A stretch of 64,000 bases of DNA from JAVJUV01 sp040220415 (GTDB lineage: Bacteria > Pseudomonadota > Alphaproteobacteria > Rhodobacterales > Rhodobacteraceae): contig JAVJUV010000089.1 in the NCBI GenBank assembly GCA_040220415.1, positions 181,378-245,377 of the forward strand, read 5' to 3'. A model generated the notes under the pieces. It worked only from the letters and a program-made list of their open reading frames with translations. It was not told where the DNA came from and did no database searches. The stretch's first letter is position 1; every line of letters begins with the position of its first letter. Positions 14,481-24,222 of this stretch are shown piece by piece. A program made the translations under genes and the position numbers.

Positions 14481-15242
14481 TCAGCTGAAATGGTTGTGCG
14501 ATAGAAACGCACTGACCGCAGCTTCGAACTCGCGTGGCTTGTCGGCATGAAGCCAGTGGCCCGCATCCGGGAGCTTGGCAAAGACGGCTTCGGGGAAGAG
14601 CGTGCGAATTCTGTCGCGGTAGTCGGGGCGCACATAGTCGCTTTTCGCGCCCGAAAGAAAGAGCGTCGGGCCGCTGAACTGCCCTTCGATGTCCGGAAAT
14701 CCGATGATCTTGTCCATCTCGGCGGCCAGAACGTCCAGGTTGAGGCGCCACTTCCTGTTCCTGACGTCCAGCGACTGCAGAAGAAACGCCCGAACCCCGG
14801 GATCCTCGATTTCGGATCGAAGTTGCCGGTCGGCGTCGCTGCGGGTCTCGATGCGGGACAGATCAAGCTCGCGCATGGCGTCGACAAGCGGCATCTGGGT
14901 GTGGCCGTATTCCACCGGCGCGATGTCGGCGACCACCAGTTTCCGCACCGCCTGGGGCCGGGTGAGCGCGAGCACCATCGCCGCTTTCCCACCCATCGAA
15001 TGACCCAGAACGTCCGAAACGCCGTCGATCGTCTCGGCGAGATCCCCGGCCATGTCGGTATAGCTGTTCGTCGCATGGTGCGGGCTTTCGCCGTGATTGC
15101 GCATGTCCACCGCTTTCACCTGCCGGTCGTCGGACAGCCGTTTGGCGACGACGCCCCAGTTCCGCGCCGATCCGAACAGTCCGTGAGCGATCAGCAGGGG
15201 AACCTGTTCCGTGTGATTTCCGTGGGTAACGATGTTGAGCAT
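14481..15242 (-). CDS. Alpha/beta-hydrolase, YbfF-type esterase
   Basis: The 253-residue protein has the alpha/beta-hydrolase layout: oxyanion segment LIAHGLFGSARNW, nucleophile elbow GHSMGG (Ser near 91), an acid residue in SGAKSDYV and the catalytic His in DAGHWLHAD. DMRNHGESPH is typical of the YbfF/ABHD11 group, esterases acting on short acyl or acyl-CoA-like substrates. The ATG at 15242 begins MLNIVTHG. Confidence 0.85.
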   Translation of the reverse strand: MLNIVTHGNHTEQVPLLIAHGLFGSARNWGVVAKRLSDDRQVKAVDMRNHGESPHHATNSYTDMAGDLAETIDGVSDVLGHSMGGKAAMVLALTRPQAVRKLVVADIAPVEYGHTQMPLVDAMRELDLSRIETRSDADRQLRSEIEDPGVRAFLLQSLDVRNRKWRLNLDVLAAEMDKIIGFPDIEGQFSGPTLFLSGAKSDYVRPDYRDRIRTLFPEAVFAKLPDAGHWLHADKPREFEAAVSAFLSHNHFS

Positions 15243-15281
15243 GGCTTTTCTTAGACGGCGCATCGCGGTATCGCCAGAGAT

Positions 15282-15647
15282 ATGGAGACACAGGACCGTT
15301 TTCAAACGCTTGCGGCAAGGATGTCGACGCAGCTTCGGGTGCGTGGCGAGGGAATTGCGGAGGTGACCGAGCGGGCGGGGCGCAAGTTGCCTCGGCATCT
15401 GCGTTCCGACGCGGCCGCCCTGATCGAAGCGGAAGCGATGGCGTCGAACCCGAAGCTGTCGCGCCTGGTGGACGAGCGTCGCATTGCCCGTGCCGAAAAG
15501 CGGCTGAACCGGTTTCTCGACAACCAGAACCCCGCCGCGGAACGGCGGGGTGAAATACTGGACATGATCGCCAAGGTCGCCTTCGTCTTCGTAACGGTCG
15601 TGCTGGCGGTCTTTTTCTTCCTGCTTTGGCGCGGATATTTCGACTAG
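15282..15647 (+). CDS. Small tail-anchored membrane protein
   Basis: The 121-residue protein is helical and charged over its first 90 residues (RLNRFLDNQNPAAERRGEI), with a single C-terminal transmembrane helix (about 95-117, VAFVFVTVVLAVFFFLLW). This topology suggests a cytoplasmic domain held at the inner membrane. Function is unknown. Its end overlaps glyA convergently by 4 nt. Confidence 0.75.
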   Translation: METQDRFQTLAARMSTQLRVRGEGIAEVTERAGRKLPRHLRSDAAALIEAEAMASNPKLSRLVDERRIARAEKRLNRFLDNQNPAAERRGEILDMIAKVAFVFVTVVLAVFFFLLWRGYFD

Positions 15648-16939
15648 AGGTCAGGATAGAGCGGGAAACGCTTGCACAGCGCCATGACCTCGCCCTTCAC
15701 CTTCTCTTCGACGGCTTCGTTGGCTTCCTCGCCATTCGCGGCCAGGCCGTCGACGACTTCGACGATCCAGCGTGCGATCTGCCGGAACTCGGGTTCGCCG
15801 AAGCCGCGTGTCGTGCCTGCGGGGGTTCCAAGGCGAATACCCGAAGTGACGAAGGGTTTCTCGGGGTCGAAGGGCACACCGTTCTTGTTGCATGTGATAT
15901 TTGCCCGTCCGAGCGCCGCCTCGGCGGCCTTGCCGGTGACTTTCTTGGGGCGCAGATCGGCAAGCATCAGGTGGTTGTCCGTGCCACCCGAGACGATATC
16001 GATACCGCCCTTCATCAACTCGTCGGCCATGGCCCGGGCGTTCTTGACGACCTGCTGGGCATAGGTCTTGAATTCCGGGCGCAGCGCCTCGCCGAAGGCC
16101 ACGGCCTTGGCGGCGATCACGTGCATCAGCGGACCGCCCTGAAGGCCCGGGAAAACCGCCGAGTTGATCTTTTTCGCGATGTCGGCATCGTTGGTCAGGA
16201 TCAGGCCGCCGCGCGGGCCGCGAAGCGACTTGTGCGTGGTGGATGTCACGACATGGGCGTGGGCCAGGGGCGAAGCGTGCGCACCACCGGCGACGAGACC
16301 TGCGATATGCGCCATGTCCACGTGAAGGTAGGCGCCGACCTCGTCCGCGATCTCGCGGAATGCGGCCCAGTCCCAGCTTCGCGAATAGGCTGTGCCGCCC
16401 GCCAGGATCAGCTTTGGCTTGTGTTCGCGCGCCTTGGCCCGGACATCGTCCATGTCCAGCATCTGGTCCTGCTGGCGCACGCCGTACGAGATGACGTTGA
16501 ACCACTTGCCCGACATGTTTACCGGCGAACCGTGGGTCAGGTGGCCACCCGAGTTCAGGTCGAGGCCCATGAACGTGTCGCCGGGTTTCAGAAGCGCCAG
16601 GAACACCGCCTGGTTCATCTGGCTGCCGGAATTGGGCTGGACGTTCGCGAATTCGCAACCGAACAGTTCCTTGGCCCGCTCGATGGCCAGCGTTTCGGCG
16701 ATGTCCACGTATTGGCAGCCGCCGTAGTAGCGCTTTCCCGGATAGCCTTCGGCGTATTTGTTGGTCATCACCGAGCCCTGCGCCTCCATCACGGCGCGGC
16801 TGACGATGTTTTCGGAGGCGATCAGTTCGATCTCGTCCCGCTGACGGCCAAGTTCCTTCCGGATCGCATCGAAGATCGCGGCATCCCGGCTTTCAAGCGT
16901 TTCGGTGAAAAATCCGTCGTCGCGGTGCGGTGCATTCAT
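15644..16939 (-). CDS. glyA: Serine hydroxymethyltransferase
   Basis: GlyA converts serine and tetrahydrofolate to glycine and methylene-tetrahydrofolate, the main one-carbon source. The 431-residue protein has the PLP site VVTSTTHKSLRGPRGG (Lys of HKS), IELIASENIVSRAVMEAQGS near the N-terminus, YAEGYPGKRYYGG and HVDMAHIAGLVAGG. It is divergent from nadK across 180 bp. Confidence 0.97.
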   Translation of the reverse strand: MNAPHRDDGFFTETLESRDAAIFDAIRKELGRQRDEIELIASENIVSRAVMEAQGSVMTNKYAEGYPGKRYYGGCQYVDIAETLAIERAKELFGCEFANVQPNSGSQMNQAVFLALLKPGDTFMGLDLNSGGHLTHGSPVNMSGKWFNVISYGVRQQDQMLDMDDVRAKAREHKPKLILAGGTAYSRSWDWAAFREIADEVGAYLHVDMAHIAGLVAGGAHASPLAHAHVVTSTTHKSLRGPRGGLILTNDADIAKKINSAVFPGLQGGPLMHVIAAKAVAFGEALRPEFKTYAQQVVKNARAMADELMKGGIDIVSGGTDNHLMLADLRPKKVTGKAAEAALGRANITCNKNGVPFDPEKPFVTSGIRLGTPAGTTRGFGEPEFRQIARWIVEVVDGLAANGEEANEAVEEKVKGEVMALCKRFPLYPDL

Positions 16940-17119
16940 CGGTCAAGCCTCCGGTCTGGGCCAATGGATCTGGGCGTCCTCATAGCGACAAACGCCGTTG
17001 TCCGAAAGCGGCGAATCCGGCACATGGCAGCGTGTTTCCGTCGCACCGTCGGCTGCGCGGCCCTTGTGTTTCCGGCCGATGCAGGCAATCGTTCGGAAAA
17101 CCCGAAAGTCAGCCGTAAC

Positions 17120-17887
17120 ATGCGTCCATCGACAGCCATTTCCTTTCGCGCCAGCGACGCGGACCTTGCCTGCGAGGCAAAAGAGCGGCTTGAGGCGCGA
17201 TACGGTAGCTGCGAGCCGGAAGATGCCGATGTGATCGTCGCTCTGGGCGGTGACGGATTCATGCTGCAAACGCTGAACGACGTGCGGCCACTGGACAAGC
17301 CGGTCTATGGCATGAACCGGGGAACCGTCGGGTTCCTGATGAACGAATACAGCGAAGACGATCTGAGGAACCGTCTTGCCGAGGCCGAAGAGGCGGTCAT
17401 CAATCCGCTGCACATGCGGGCGGGAAGCGACGACGGAATCGTGACCGAAGCGCTGGCGATCAACGAGGTTTCGCTGTTGCGCGCCGGCCCGCAGGCGGCA
17501 CGCCTGAAGATCTCGGTAGATGGCAAGACGCGGCTGGAGGAGCTGGTTTGCGACGGGGCGCTTGTCGCGACACCGGCCGGGTCGACGGCCTACAACTATT
17601 CGGCGCACGGTCCGATCCTGCCGATCGGCTCGGAAGTTCTGGCGGTGACAGCGGTCGCGGCCTTTCGTCCCCGCAGGTGGCGCGGCGCCCTTGTGCCCAA
17701 GGACGCGATTGTCCGGTTCGATGTTCTCAATCCGCAGAAAAGGCCGGTGATGGCCGATGCGGACAGTCGTCCGGTGAGGAACGTGCATTGGGTCGAGGTA
17801 CGCAGCGAAGCGAACGTGCGGCACAGGATTCTTTTCGATCCAGGCCACGGGCTGGAAGAGCGCCTGATCCGCGAACAGTTTTCGTGA
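17120..17887 (+). CDS. nadK: NAD kinase
   Basis: NadK phosphorylates NAD+ to NADP+. The 255-residue protein shows the signature ALGGDGFMLQTL (GGDG), GMNRGTVGFLMNEY, the NE motif in ALAINEVSLLR and the CDGALVATPAGSTAYNYSAHGPI segment. The ATG at 17120 gives the usual alphaproteobacterial length; the open frame runs far upstream only because it shadows glyA. Confidence 0.95.
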   Translation: MRPSTAISFRASDADLACEAKERLEARYGSCEPEDADVIVALGGDGFMLQTLNDVRPLDKPVYGMNRGTVGFLMNEYSEDDLRNRLAEAEEAVINPLHMRAGSDDGIVTEALAINEVSLLRAGPQAARLKISVDGKTRLEELVCDGALVATPAGSTAYNYSAHGPILPIGSEVLAVTAVAAFRPRRWRGALVPKDAIVRFDVLNPQKRPVMADADSRPVRNVHWVEVRSEANVRHRILFDPGHGLEERLIREQFS

Positions 17888-17945
17888 CGTCGAGCGATGC
17901 CGCGTGCGGCATCCAGAATCCCGACTGGAACCCCTGCTCAGCGCC

Positions 17946-19835
17946 TTATTTAGCGTAGCCCAAAGTCTGCAGGGCTTCTCGGATTTCCTCCAGAATGGCG
18001 GGGTCGTCGATCGTCGCGGGCAGCTTGAAGTCCTCGCTGTCGGCGATTTTCACCATCGTCGCCCGAAGGATCTTGCCCGACCGCGTTTTCGGCAGGCGCT
18101 GAACAACGACTGCGTGCTTGAACGCGGCGACCGGACCTATCTTGTCCCGCACCAGTTTGACGCATTCCGCGACGATCTCGGCATCGCTGCGCGTCGTGCC
18201 GGAGTTGGTGCAAAGGAAACCGAGAGGCAGCTGGCCTTTCAGATCATCGCCGACCCCGATGACCGCGCATTCGGCCACGTCCGGATGGCTGGCAAGAACT
18301 TCTTCCATTGCACCCGTCGACAGCCGGTGTCCGGCCACGTTGATGACGTCGTCGGTGCGGGCCATGATGTAGAGATAGCCATCCTCGTCGATATAACCCG
18401 CGTCGCCAGTCTCGTAGTATCCGGGGAAATGCTCGAGGTAGCTTTTCTTGAATCGCGCCTCTGCATTCCAGAGCGTGGGTAACGTGCCCGGGGGAAGAGG
18501 CAACTTGACCGCGATCGCGCCCAACGCGCCCGGTTTCATCGGGTGGCCACCCTCGTCCAGGATCTGGACATCGTAGCCGGGCATGGCGACGGAGGGAGAG
18601 CCCAGTTTGACGGGCAGATGCTCGATCCCCATTGGATTAGCGGCAATCGCCCAGCCGGTCTCTGTCTGCCACCAGTGATCGATGACAGGCACGTTCAGCA
18701 TGCGTTCGGCCCACTGGATGGTGTCGGGGTCGGCGCGTTCCCCTGCCAGGAAGAGCGCCTTGAGTGACGACAGGTCGTACTTTTTCACGAAGGCGCCGTG
18801 CGGGTCTTCCCTTTTGATGGCGCGGAACGCCGTGGGCGCGGTGAAGAGCGCCTTGATCCGGTATTCCTCGATCATCCGCCAGAAGGTTCCGGCGTCGGGC
18901 GTTCCGATCGGTTTTCCCTCGAAGACAACGGTGGTGTTGCCGTGGATCAGCGGCGCGTAACAGATATAGCTGTGGCCCACGACCCAGCCCACGTCGGATG
19001 CCGCCCAGTAGACGTCGCCGGGGTCGACGTCGTAGACGTTTTTCATCGTCCAGTTCAGAGCCACGAGATGTCCGGCGGTTGCTCGGACGACGCCCTTGGG
19101 CTGGCCGGTCGTGCCGGAGGTATAAAGAATATAGGCGGGGTGATTGCCTTCGACCGGTGTGCAGTCGGCCGGGCTGACGCCGTCCTGGAACGCATGCCAG
19201 TCGTGGTCCCGGCCTTCTATCAGAGGGGCGATGGCCTGTTCACGCTGGAGGATGACGCAGAAGTCGGGCTTGTGAGTTGAGGTGTCGATGGCGGAGTCGA
19301 GAAGCGGCTTGTACTGCACCACCCGTCCCGGTTCGATTCCACAAGAGGCGGCGAGGATGGCCTTGGGTTTCGCGTCGTCGATCCGGACTGCCAGTTCGTT
19401 GGCGGCGAACCCACCGAAGACGACCGAGTGGATTGCGCCCAGGCGCGCGCAGGCAAGCATGGCAACCAGCGCTTCGGGCACCATCGGCATGTAGATGATG
19501 ACCCTGTCGCCTTTCGCGATGCCCCGCGCCGCCATGCCACCGGCGAGAAGTGAAACCTTGTCCTTCAGTTCGGCATAACTGATGCGCGCCTTCGCCCCGG
19601 TGATCGGACTGTCATAGATTATGGCTGTCTGGTCGCCGCGGCCGCCCTCGACATGTCGGTCGACCGCGTTCCAGCAGGTGTTGACCATGCCGTCGGTGAA
19701 CCACTCGTAGAGCGGCGCGTTGCTGTCATCGAGCGCGCGTGTCGGTTTGCGATCCCAGTCGATGGCTTCCGCGGCCTGCATCCAGAATCCTTCGGGATCG
19801 GATTTCCACGCCTCGTAGATTTCCCGGTAGCCCAT
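17946..19835 (-). CDS. prpE: Propionate-CoA ligase (acetyl-CoA synthetase family)
   Basis: PrpE activates propionate to propionyl-CoA through an acyl-adenylate. The 629-residue protein has the AMP-binding motif ILYTSGTTGQPKGVVR, DHWWQTETGW, YYETGDAGYIDEDGYLYIMARTDDVINVAGHRLSTGAMEE and the catalytic Lys in TRSGKILR. Length and the MGYREIYEAWKSDP start fit PrpE better than Acs. AAGGAGG is present. Two paired TTTGCAAA-type sites upstream fit control by a short-chain fatty acyl regulator. Confidence 0.92.
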   Translation of the reverse strand: MGYREIYEAWKSDPEGFWMQAAEAIDWDRKPTRALDDSNAPLYEWFTDGMVNTCWNAVDRHVEGGRGDQTAIIYDSPITGAKARISYAELKDKVSLLAGGMAARGIAKGDRVIIYMPMVPEALVAMLACARLGAIHSVVFGGFAANELAVRIDDAKPKAILAASCGIEPGRVVQYKPLLDSAIDTSTHKPDFCVILQREQAIAPLIEGRDHDWHAFQDGVSPADCTPVEGNHPAYILYTSGTTGQPKGVVRATAGHLVALNWTMKNVYDVDPGDVYWAASDVGWVVGHSYICYAPLIHGNTTVVFEGKPIGTPDAGTFWRMIEEYRIKALFTAPTAFRAIKREDPHGAFVKKYDLSSLKALFLAGERADPDTIQWAERMLNVPVIDHWWQTETGWAIAANPMGIEHLPVKLGSPSVAMPGYDVQILDEGGHPMKPGALGAIAVKLPLPPGTLPTLWNAEARFKKSYLEHFPGYYETGDAGYIDEDGYLYIMARTDDVINVAGHRLSTGAMEEVLASHPDVAECAVIGVGDDLKGQLPLGFLCTNSGTTRSDAEIVAECVKLVRDKIGPVAAFKHAVVVQRLPKTRSGKILRATMVKIADSEDFKLPATIDDPAILEEIREALQTLGYAK

Positions 19836-19950
19836 GACCGCACTCCTCCTTGCAGCTTGATGCGCAGGTGTTACGGGACAGGGTTGTGTTACGGCAAGTG
19901 TGTTGCTGCCGGCAGCGGCAGAACGACGCAAAAAATTTGCAGGTTTTGCG

Positions 19951-20034
19951 TGCGTGCATTGCAAAGTTTTGCAAACCGACCGCTAATAGGTCGGAGTCGC
20001 AAAGAAAGCTTGCCGCCTTTGCAAACTTGCAAAA
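19951..20034. promoter_or_regulatory. Two ScfR/PccR-type TTTGCAAA operator sites upstream of prpE
   Basis: TTGCAAAGTTTTGCAAA (19959-19975) and TTTGCAAACTTGCAAAA (20018-20034) each hold two TTTGCAAA-like half-sites. The Rhodobacter short-chain fatty acyl-CoA regulator PccR is reported to bind paired TTTGCAAA motifs. The sites lie about 125 and 185 bp before prpE, and the second ends 15 bp from the maeB stop. Confidence 0.6.
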
Positions 20035-20049
20035 CCTGATGGCAGAGAA

Positions 20050-22332
20050 TCACCCGTATTGGGTGACTGGCGTCCCGGCCAGAGCGGAAATGTTCAGAAG
20101 GCCGCGCGCGGTGATCGACGGTGTCACGATATGGGCCTGGTTTCCCATACCCATCAGAATGGGGCCGACTTCGAGACCACCGGCCTTCATCTTGAGAATG
20201 TTGCGTACACCGGAAGCCGCGTCGGCATTCGCGAAGATCAGGACGTTCGCGGCGCCGGAGAATCTTGAATTCGGCAAGATACGGGCCCGCAACTCTTCGT
20301 TCAGCGCCGAGTCGGTATGCATTTCACCCTCGTACTCGAAGTTGCGCGGCGCGGCGTCGAGGATCTCCAGGGCCGCGCGCATACGTCGGCCGGTTTCGCA
20401 ATCCAGGTTGCCGAACTGGCTGTGACTGCAAAGCGCGATCTTCGGTTCTATGCCGAAGCGCCTGGTATGCCGGGCGGCGGCAACGACGACATCCGCGATC
20501 TGCATCGGTGTCGGTTCGGGGTAAACATGTGTATCGGCGATAAAGAGCGGACCGTCCTCGAGGATCATCAGGCTGAGCGCTCCGATGGGGTGCAGACCGT
20601 CGGTGGCCAGGATCTGACACACGTAATTCAGATGCCAGAGATACTGGCCGAAGGTCCCGCAAATGAGGCTCTCGGCCTCGCCGCGATGCACCATGACCGC
20701 GCCGATCGCTGTCGTGTTCGTTCGCATGACGGCGCGGGCGAGATCGGGCGTGACGCCCTTTCGCTGCATCAGGTGGTGATAGGTCGTCCAATAGTCGCGA
20801 TAGCGCGGGTCGCTTTCGGGGTTCACGACCTCGAAGTCTTCTCCGGGATGAATCGGCAATCCTGCCCTTTCGGCCCTGGCTGCGATAACGTCTGGCCGTC
20901 CGATCAGAATTGGCCGGTCGGTCGTCTCTTCGATCATGGCGTTTGCGGCCCGGAGCACGCGTTCATCCTCGCCCTCGGCGAAGACGATGCGGCGCTGGGC
21001 CGTTGCGGCTGCTTCGAACACGGGGCGCATGATCAGGGCAGACTTGAAGACCGAGCCGTCAAGTCGTTGCTTGTACGCGTTCAGGTCTTCGATCGGGCGG
21101 TTGGCAACGCCGGTTTTCATCGCCGCGCTGGCGACTGCCGAAGCAACGACACCCATCAGCCGCGGATCGAAAGGTTTGGGAATGAGATAGTCGCGGCCGA
21201 ATGTCATTTGTTCGCCCTGATAGGCCGCCGCCGCCTCGGCGCTTGTCGTCGCGCGTGCCAGCGCCGCGATACCCTCGATGCAGGCCAGCTTCATTTCATC
21301 GTTGATGGTCGTGGCCGCGACATCGAGAGCGCCGCGGAAGATGAAGGGAAAGCAGAGGACGTTGTTGACCTGATTTGGGAAATCCGAACGTCCCGTCGCG
21401 ATGATGGCGTCCGGGGCTACTTCGCGCGCCGCGTCGGGCATGATTTCCGGCGTCGGGTTCGCCAGGGCGAAGATGATCGGCGCTGCCGCCATCTTCCTGA
21501 CCATGTCAGGGGTCAGCACATCGGGGCCGGAGAGGCCAAGGAAAAGATCGGCGTCTTCCATCACGTCGGCCAGGTCGCGCGGACCGCCCGGTTGGGCGTA
21601 CTCGGCCTTCTGGGGGGTCATGTCGAGTTCCCGGCCCTCGTGGACCAGTCCGTGAAGATCGCAGAGCCAGACGTTCTTCCGCTGAACGCCCAGTTTGAGA
21701 AGCATGTTGAGGCACGCGATCCCGGCCGCGCCGCCGCCGGTCGACACGACCTTGATGTCCTTGAAGCTTTTCTTCGCCACGCGCAAAGCATTGGTTGCCG
21801 CCGCACCCACGACGATGGCCGTGCCGTGCTGGTCGTCGTGAAACACCGGGATATTCATGCGCTCGCGGCAGATTTGTTCGACGATGAAGCAATCCGGCGA
21901 CTTGATGTCCTCCAGATTGATCGCGCCGAACGTAGGTTCGAGGGCGCAAACGATGTCTGCCAGCTTCTGGGGATCGGATTCGTTCAGTTCGATGTCGAAG
22001 CAATCGATGTTCGCGAATTTCTTGAAGAGGACCGCCTTGCCTTCCATGACCGGCTTGGAGGCCAGGCCGCCGATGTTGCCCAGCCCCAGAACCGCAGAGC
22101 CGTTGGTGACGACGGCGACAAGGTTGCCGCGCGCCGTATACCGGCTTGCGGTCATCGGGTCCGCCTTGATTTCCAGGCAGGCCTCGGCGACGCCGGGGGA
22201 ATAGGCGCGGGAAAGATCGCGGCCGTTGGCAAGCGGCTTCGTCGCGCGGATCTCCAGCTTTCCGGGTTTTGGAAACTCGTGGTATTCAAGCGCCGCCTGG
22301 CGCAAGGCTTCCTGTCGCGGATCGCTGGTCAT
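20050..22332 (-). CDS. maeB: NADP-dependent malic enzyme with phosphotransacetylase-like C-terminal domain
   Basis: MaeB decarboxylates malate to pyruvate with NADP+. The 760-residue protein has the N-terminal malic enzyme part (YSPGVAEACLEI, GNLVAVVTNGSAVLGLGNIG, IPVFHDDQHGTAIV) and, from about residue 430, a phosphate acetyltransferase-like domain thought to be regulatory (acetyl-CoA sensing). The start at 22332 has GGGAGG. A 20-bp palindrome lies 16 bp upstream of the start. Confidence 0.95.
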   Translation of the reverse strand: MTSDPRQEALRQAALEYHEFPKPGKLEIRATKPLANGRDLSRAYSPGVAEACLEIKADPMTASRYTARGNLVAVVTNGSAVLGLGNIGGLASKPVMEGKAVLFKKFANIDCFDIELNESDPQKLADIVCALEPTFGAINLEDIKSPDCFIVEQICRERMNIPVFHDDQHGTAIVVGAAATNALRVAKKSFKDIKVVSTGGGAAGIACLNMLLKLGVQRKNVWLCDLHGLVHEGRELDMTPQKAEYAQPGGPRDLADVMEDADLFLGLSGPDVLTPDMVRKMAAAPIIFALANPTPEIMPDAAREVAPDAIIATGRSDFPNQVNNVLCFPFIFRGALDVAATTINDEMKLACIEGIAALARATTSAEAAAAYQGEQMTFGRDYLIPKPFDPRLMGVVASAVASAAMKTGVANRPIEDLNAYKQRLDGSVFKSALIMRPVFEAAATAQRRIVFAEGEDERVLRAANAMIEETTDRPILIGRPDVIAARAERAGLPIHPGEDFEVVNPESDPRYRDYWTTYHHLMQRKGVTPDLARAVMRTNTTAIGAVMVHRGEAESLICGTFGQYLWHLNYVCQILATDGLHPIGALSLMILEDGPLFIADTHVYPEPTPMQIADVVVAAARHTRRFGIEPKIALCSHSQFGNLDCETGRRMRAALEILDAAPRNFEYEGEMHTDSALNEELRARILPNSRFSGAANVLIFANADAASGVRNILKMKAGGLEVGPILMGMGNQAHIVTPSITARGLLNISALAGTPVTQYG

Positions 22333-22347
22333 GCTGCCCTCCCGAAA

Positions 22348-22367
22348 ATAGTTTAGCATTAAACTAT
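22348..22367. promoter_or_regulatory. 20-bp palindromic operator upstream of maeB
   Basis: ATAGTTTA-GCAT-TAAACTAT is a perfect 8-bp inverted repeat centred about 25 bp before the maeB start codon. Shape and AT-richness fit a MarR-type repressor site. The regulator is not encoded nearby. Confidence 0.55.
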
Positions 22368-22531
22368 CTTGATTTGCGCCTTCCTACGATTGCCTTTGCG
22401 TGAGGTCAACGTCGATGCGGGCACAATCAGGGGATACTGCTTGGAAACCGGCGGAGGAGCAAGGTGGCGACAGATTGCCTTGCACTTCATCCGGTGGCGC
22501 GTCACCTTGCCGGAAAAAGTCGGGGACACCT

Positions 22532-22918
22532 ATGACGCTCATCGAAGATGCCCGTGCAGTGCGCGAGAACGCCTATGCACCCTACTCGAGGTTCAAGGTC
22601 GGCGCGGCGATCAAATCCGTGTCCGGAGCCGTATACGTCGGGTGCAACGTAGAGAATGTGGCATCGCCCGAAGGCACGTGCGCCGAAGCCGGCGCCATCG
22701 CGGCCATGGTCGCCGCGGGTGAGACCCGCCTTGCTGAAGTTGCGGTCATCGCGGAAAGCCCGGAGCCGGTGACGCCTTGCGGTGGATGCCGCCAGAAGCT
22801 GATCGAGTTCGCCACACCGGACGCCCGGATCATCATGGCAACGACTTCAGGCAAGACGCGGGAGATGGCCGTCGCGGATCTGCTGCCCGGCGCGTTCGGC
22901 CCGGATCACATGCTCTGA
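22532..22918 (+). CDS. cdd: Cytidine deaminase
   Basis: Cdd deaminates cytidine and deoxycytidine to uridine and deoxyuridine. The 128-residue size and zinc ligands TCAEAGAI and PCGGCRQKLIEF (three Cys) mark the small homotetrameric type; FKVGAAI and GCNVEN hold substrate residues. It is the first gene of the salvage operon, with deoA one base after its stop. Confidence 0.95.
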   Translation: MTLIEDARAVRENAYAPYSRFKVGAAIKSVSGAVYVGCNVENVASPEGTCAEAGAIAAMVAAGETRLAEVAVIAESPEPVTPCGGCRQKLIEFATPDARIIMATTSGKTREMAVADLLPGAFGPDHML

Positions 22919-22919
22919 C

Positions 22920-24221
22920 ATGGATGCGCGCGCGATCATCGAGAAGGTCAGGGACGGCGCCGAGCCGACGCAGGCCGAACTGAACTGGTTCGCAAAGGGA
23001 CTTGCGAGCGGCGCCGTCACCGACGCTCAGGCAGGCGCGTTTGCCATGGCGGTCTGCGTCAAGGGGCTGTCCGAGGAAGCGCGGGTCGCGCTGACGCTGG
23101 CCATGCGCGATTCAGGCGACGTTCTGGAATGGGGCGACGGGCCTCCGGTCATCGACAAGCACTCGACAGGGGGCATCGGGGACTGCGTCTCGCTGTTGCT
23201 CGCCCCGATGCTGGCAGCGGTCGGCGCACGCGTGCCCATGATATCGGGGCGCGGGCTTGGCCACACCGGCGGAACGCTGGACAAGCTGGAAGCGATACCG
23301 GGCGTTTCGACCGATGTCGACGAAGCGGGCCTTCGGCGGATGCTGGACCGGAATGGCGCCGCGATCGTTTCGGCCACCAGGCGGATCGCACCCGCTGACC
23401 GGCGGCTTTACGCGATACGGGACGTGACCGGTTCGGTCGAAAGCATCGACCTGATCACGGCGTCGATCCTGTCGAAGAAACTTGCCGCCGGATTGAGTGC
23501 GCTGATCCTTGACGTGAAGGTGGGATCGGGCGCGTTCATGACGACCGAGAAGGACGCCGGCGCCATGGCCGAGGCTTTGGTCCGGACGGCGAACGGTGCG
23601 GGTTGCCGGACCGCGGCGCTGATTACCGACATGAACCAGCCGCTTGCGCCCGCGGCGGGCAATGCCCTTGAAGTGGCGGTTGTCATGGAAGCGCTGACGG
23701 TTCCGAAGAACTCGCGGTTGGTCGACCTGACCCTCGCACTGGGTGCCGAACTGATGGTGCTGGCCGGCATGGACACAGCGCCGGAAGTGGCGGCTGTCAA
23801 ATTGCGCGACGCCCTGCAATCGGGGCAGGCTGCGAAGGTGTTCGACGGCATGATCGACGCCCTTGGTGGCCCGAAGGACTTCAGTTCGGACTGGCGGCGG
23901 CGTCTTCCGGAGGCGAACGTGATCCGTGAAATCCACGCAGGCAAGGCTGGCAAACTTGCCGCAATGGATGGCCATGCGATCGGACTTGCTGTCGTGCGCA
24001 TGGGCGGGGGGCGGATGAAAGAGGGCGACCGCATCGATCCGTCCGTCGGGTTCTCGGATATCCTGCCGCTGGGCGCGGACGTTGCCAAGGGTCAGCCCAT
24101 TGCCCGGCTGCATGCTTCGGGCGAGAAGGTCGCTCAGCAAGCGGAGCGGGCATTCCTGGAAGCCGTCACCATAGGCGAAACAGCCGAGGTTCCGCCGCTG
24201 CTGCACGGCCGGGTCGTCTGA
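22920..24221 (+). CDS. deoA: Thymidine phosphorylase
   Basis: DeoA splits thymidine and deoxyuridine with phosphate to base plus deoxyribose-1-phosphate. The 433-residue protein has the phosphate and base-binding segment IDKHSTGGIGDCVSLLLAPM, SGRGLGHTGGTLDKLE and DVKVGSGAFMTT. It begins directly after cdd and is followed by deoB. Confidence 0.96.
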   Translation: MDARAIIEKVRDGAEPTQAELNWFAKGLASGAVTDAQAGAFAMAVCVKGLSEEARVALTLAMRDSGDVLEWGDGPPVIDKHSTGGIGDCVSLLLAPMLAAVGARVPMISGRGLGHTGGTLDKLEAIPGVSTDVDEAGLRRMLDRNGAAIVSATRRIAPADRRLYAIRDVTGSVESIDLITASILSKKLAAGLSALILDVKVGSGAFMTTEKDAGAMAEALVRTANGAGCRTAALITDMNQPLAPAAGNALEVAVVMEALTVPKNSRLVDLTLALGAELMVLAGMDTAPEVAAVKLRDALQSGQAAKVFDGMIDALGGPKDFSSDWRRRLPEANVIREIHAGKAGKLAAMDGHAIGLAVVRMGGGRMKEGDRIDPSVGFSDILPLGADVAKGQPIARLHASGEKVAQQAERAFLEAVTIGETAEVPPLLHGRVV

Positions 24222-24222
24222 G

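Noticed and set aside
20317..22356. 679-codon plus-strand frame opposite maeB
   Set aside because: Antisense shadow of the malic enzyme gene with no recognisable domain.
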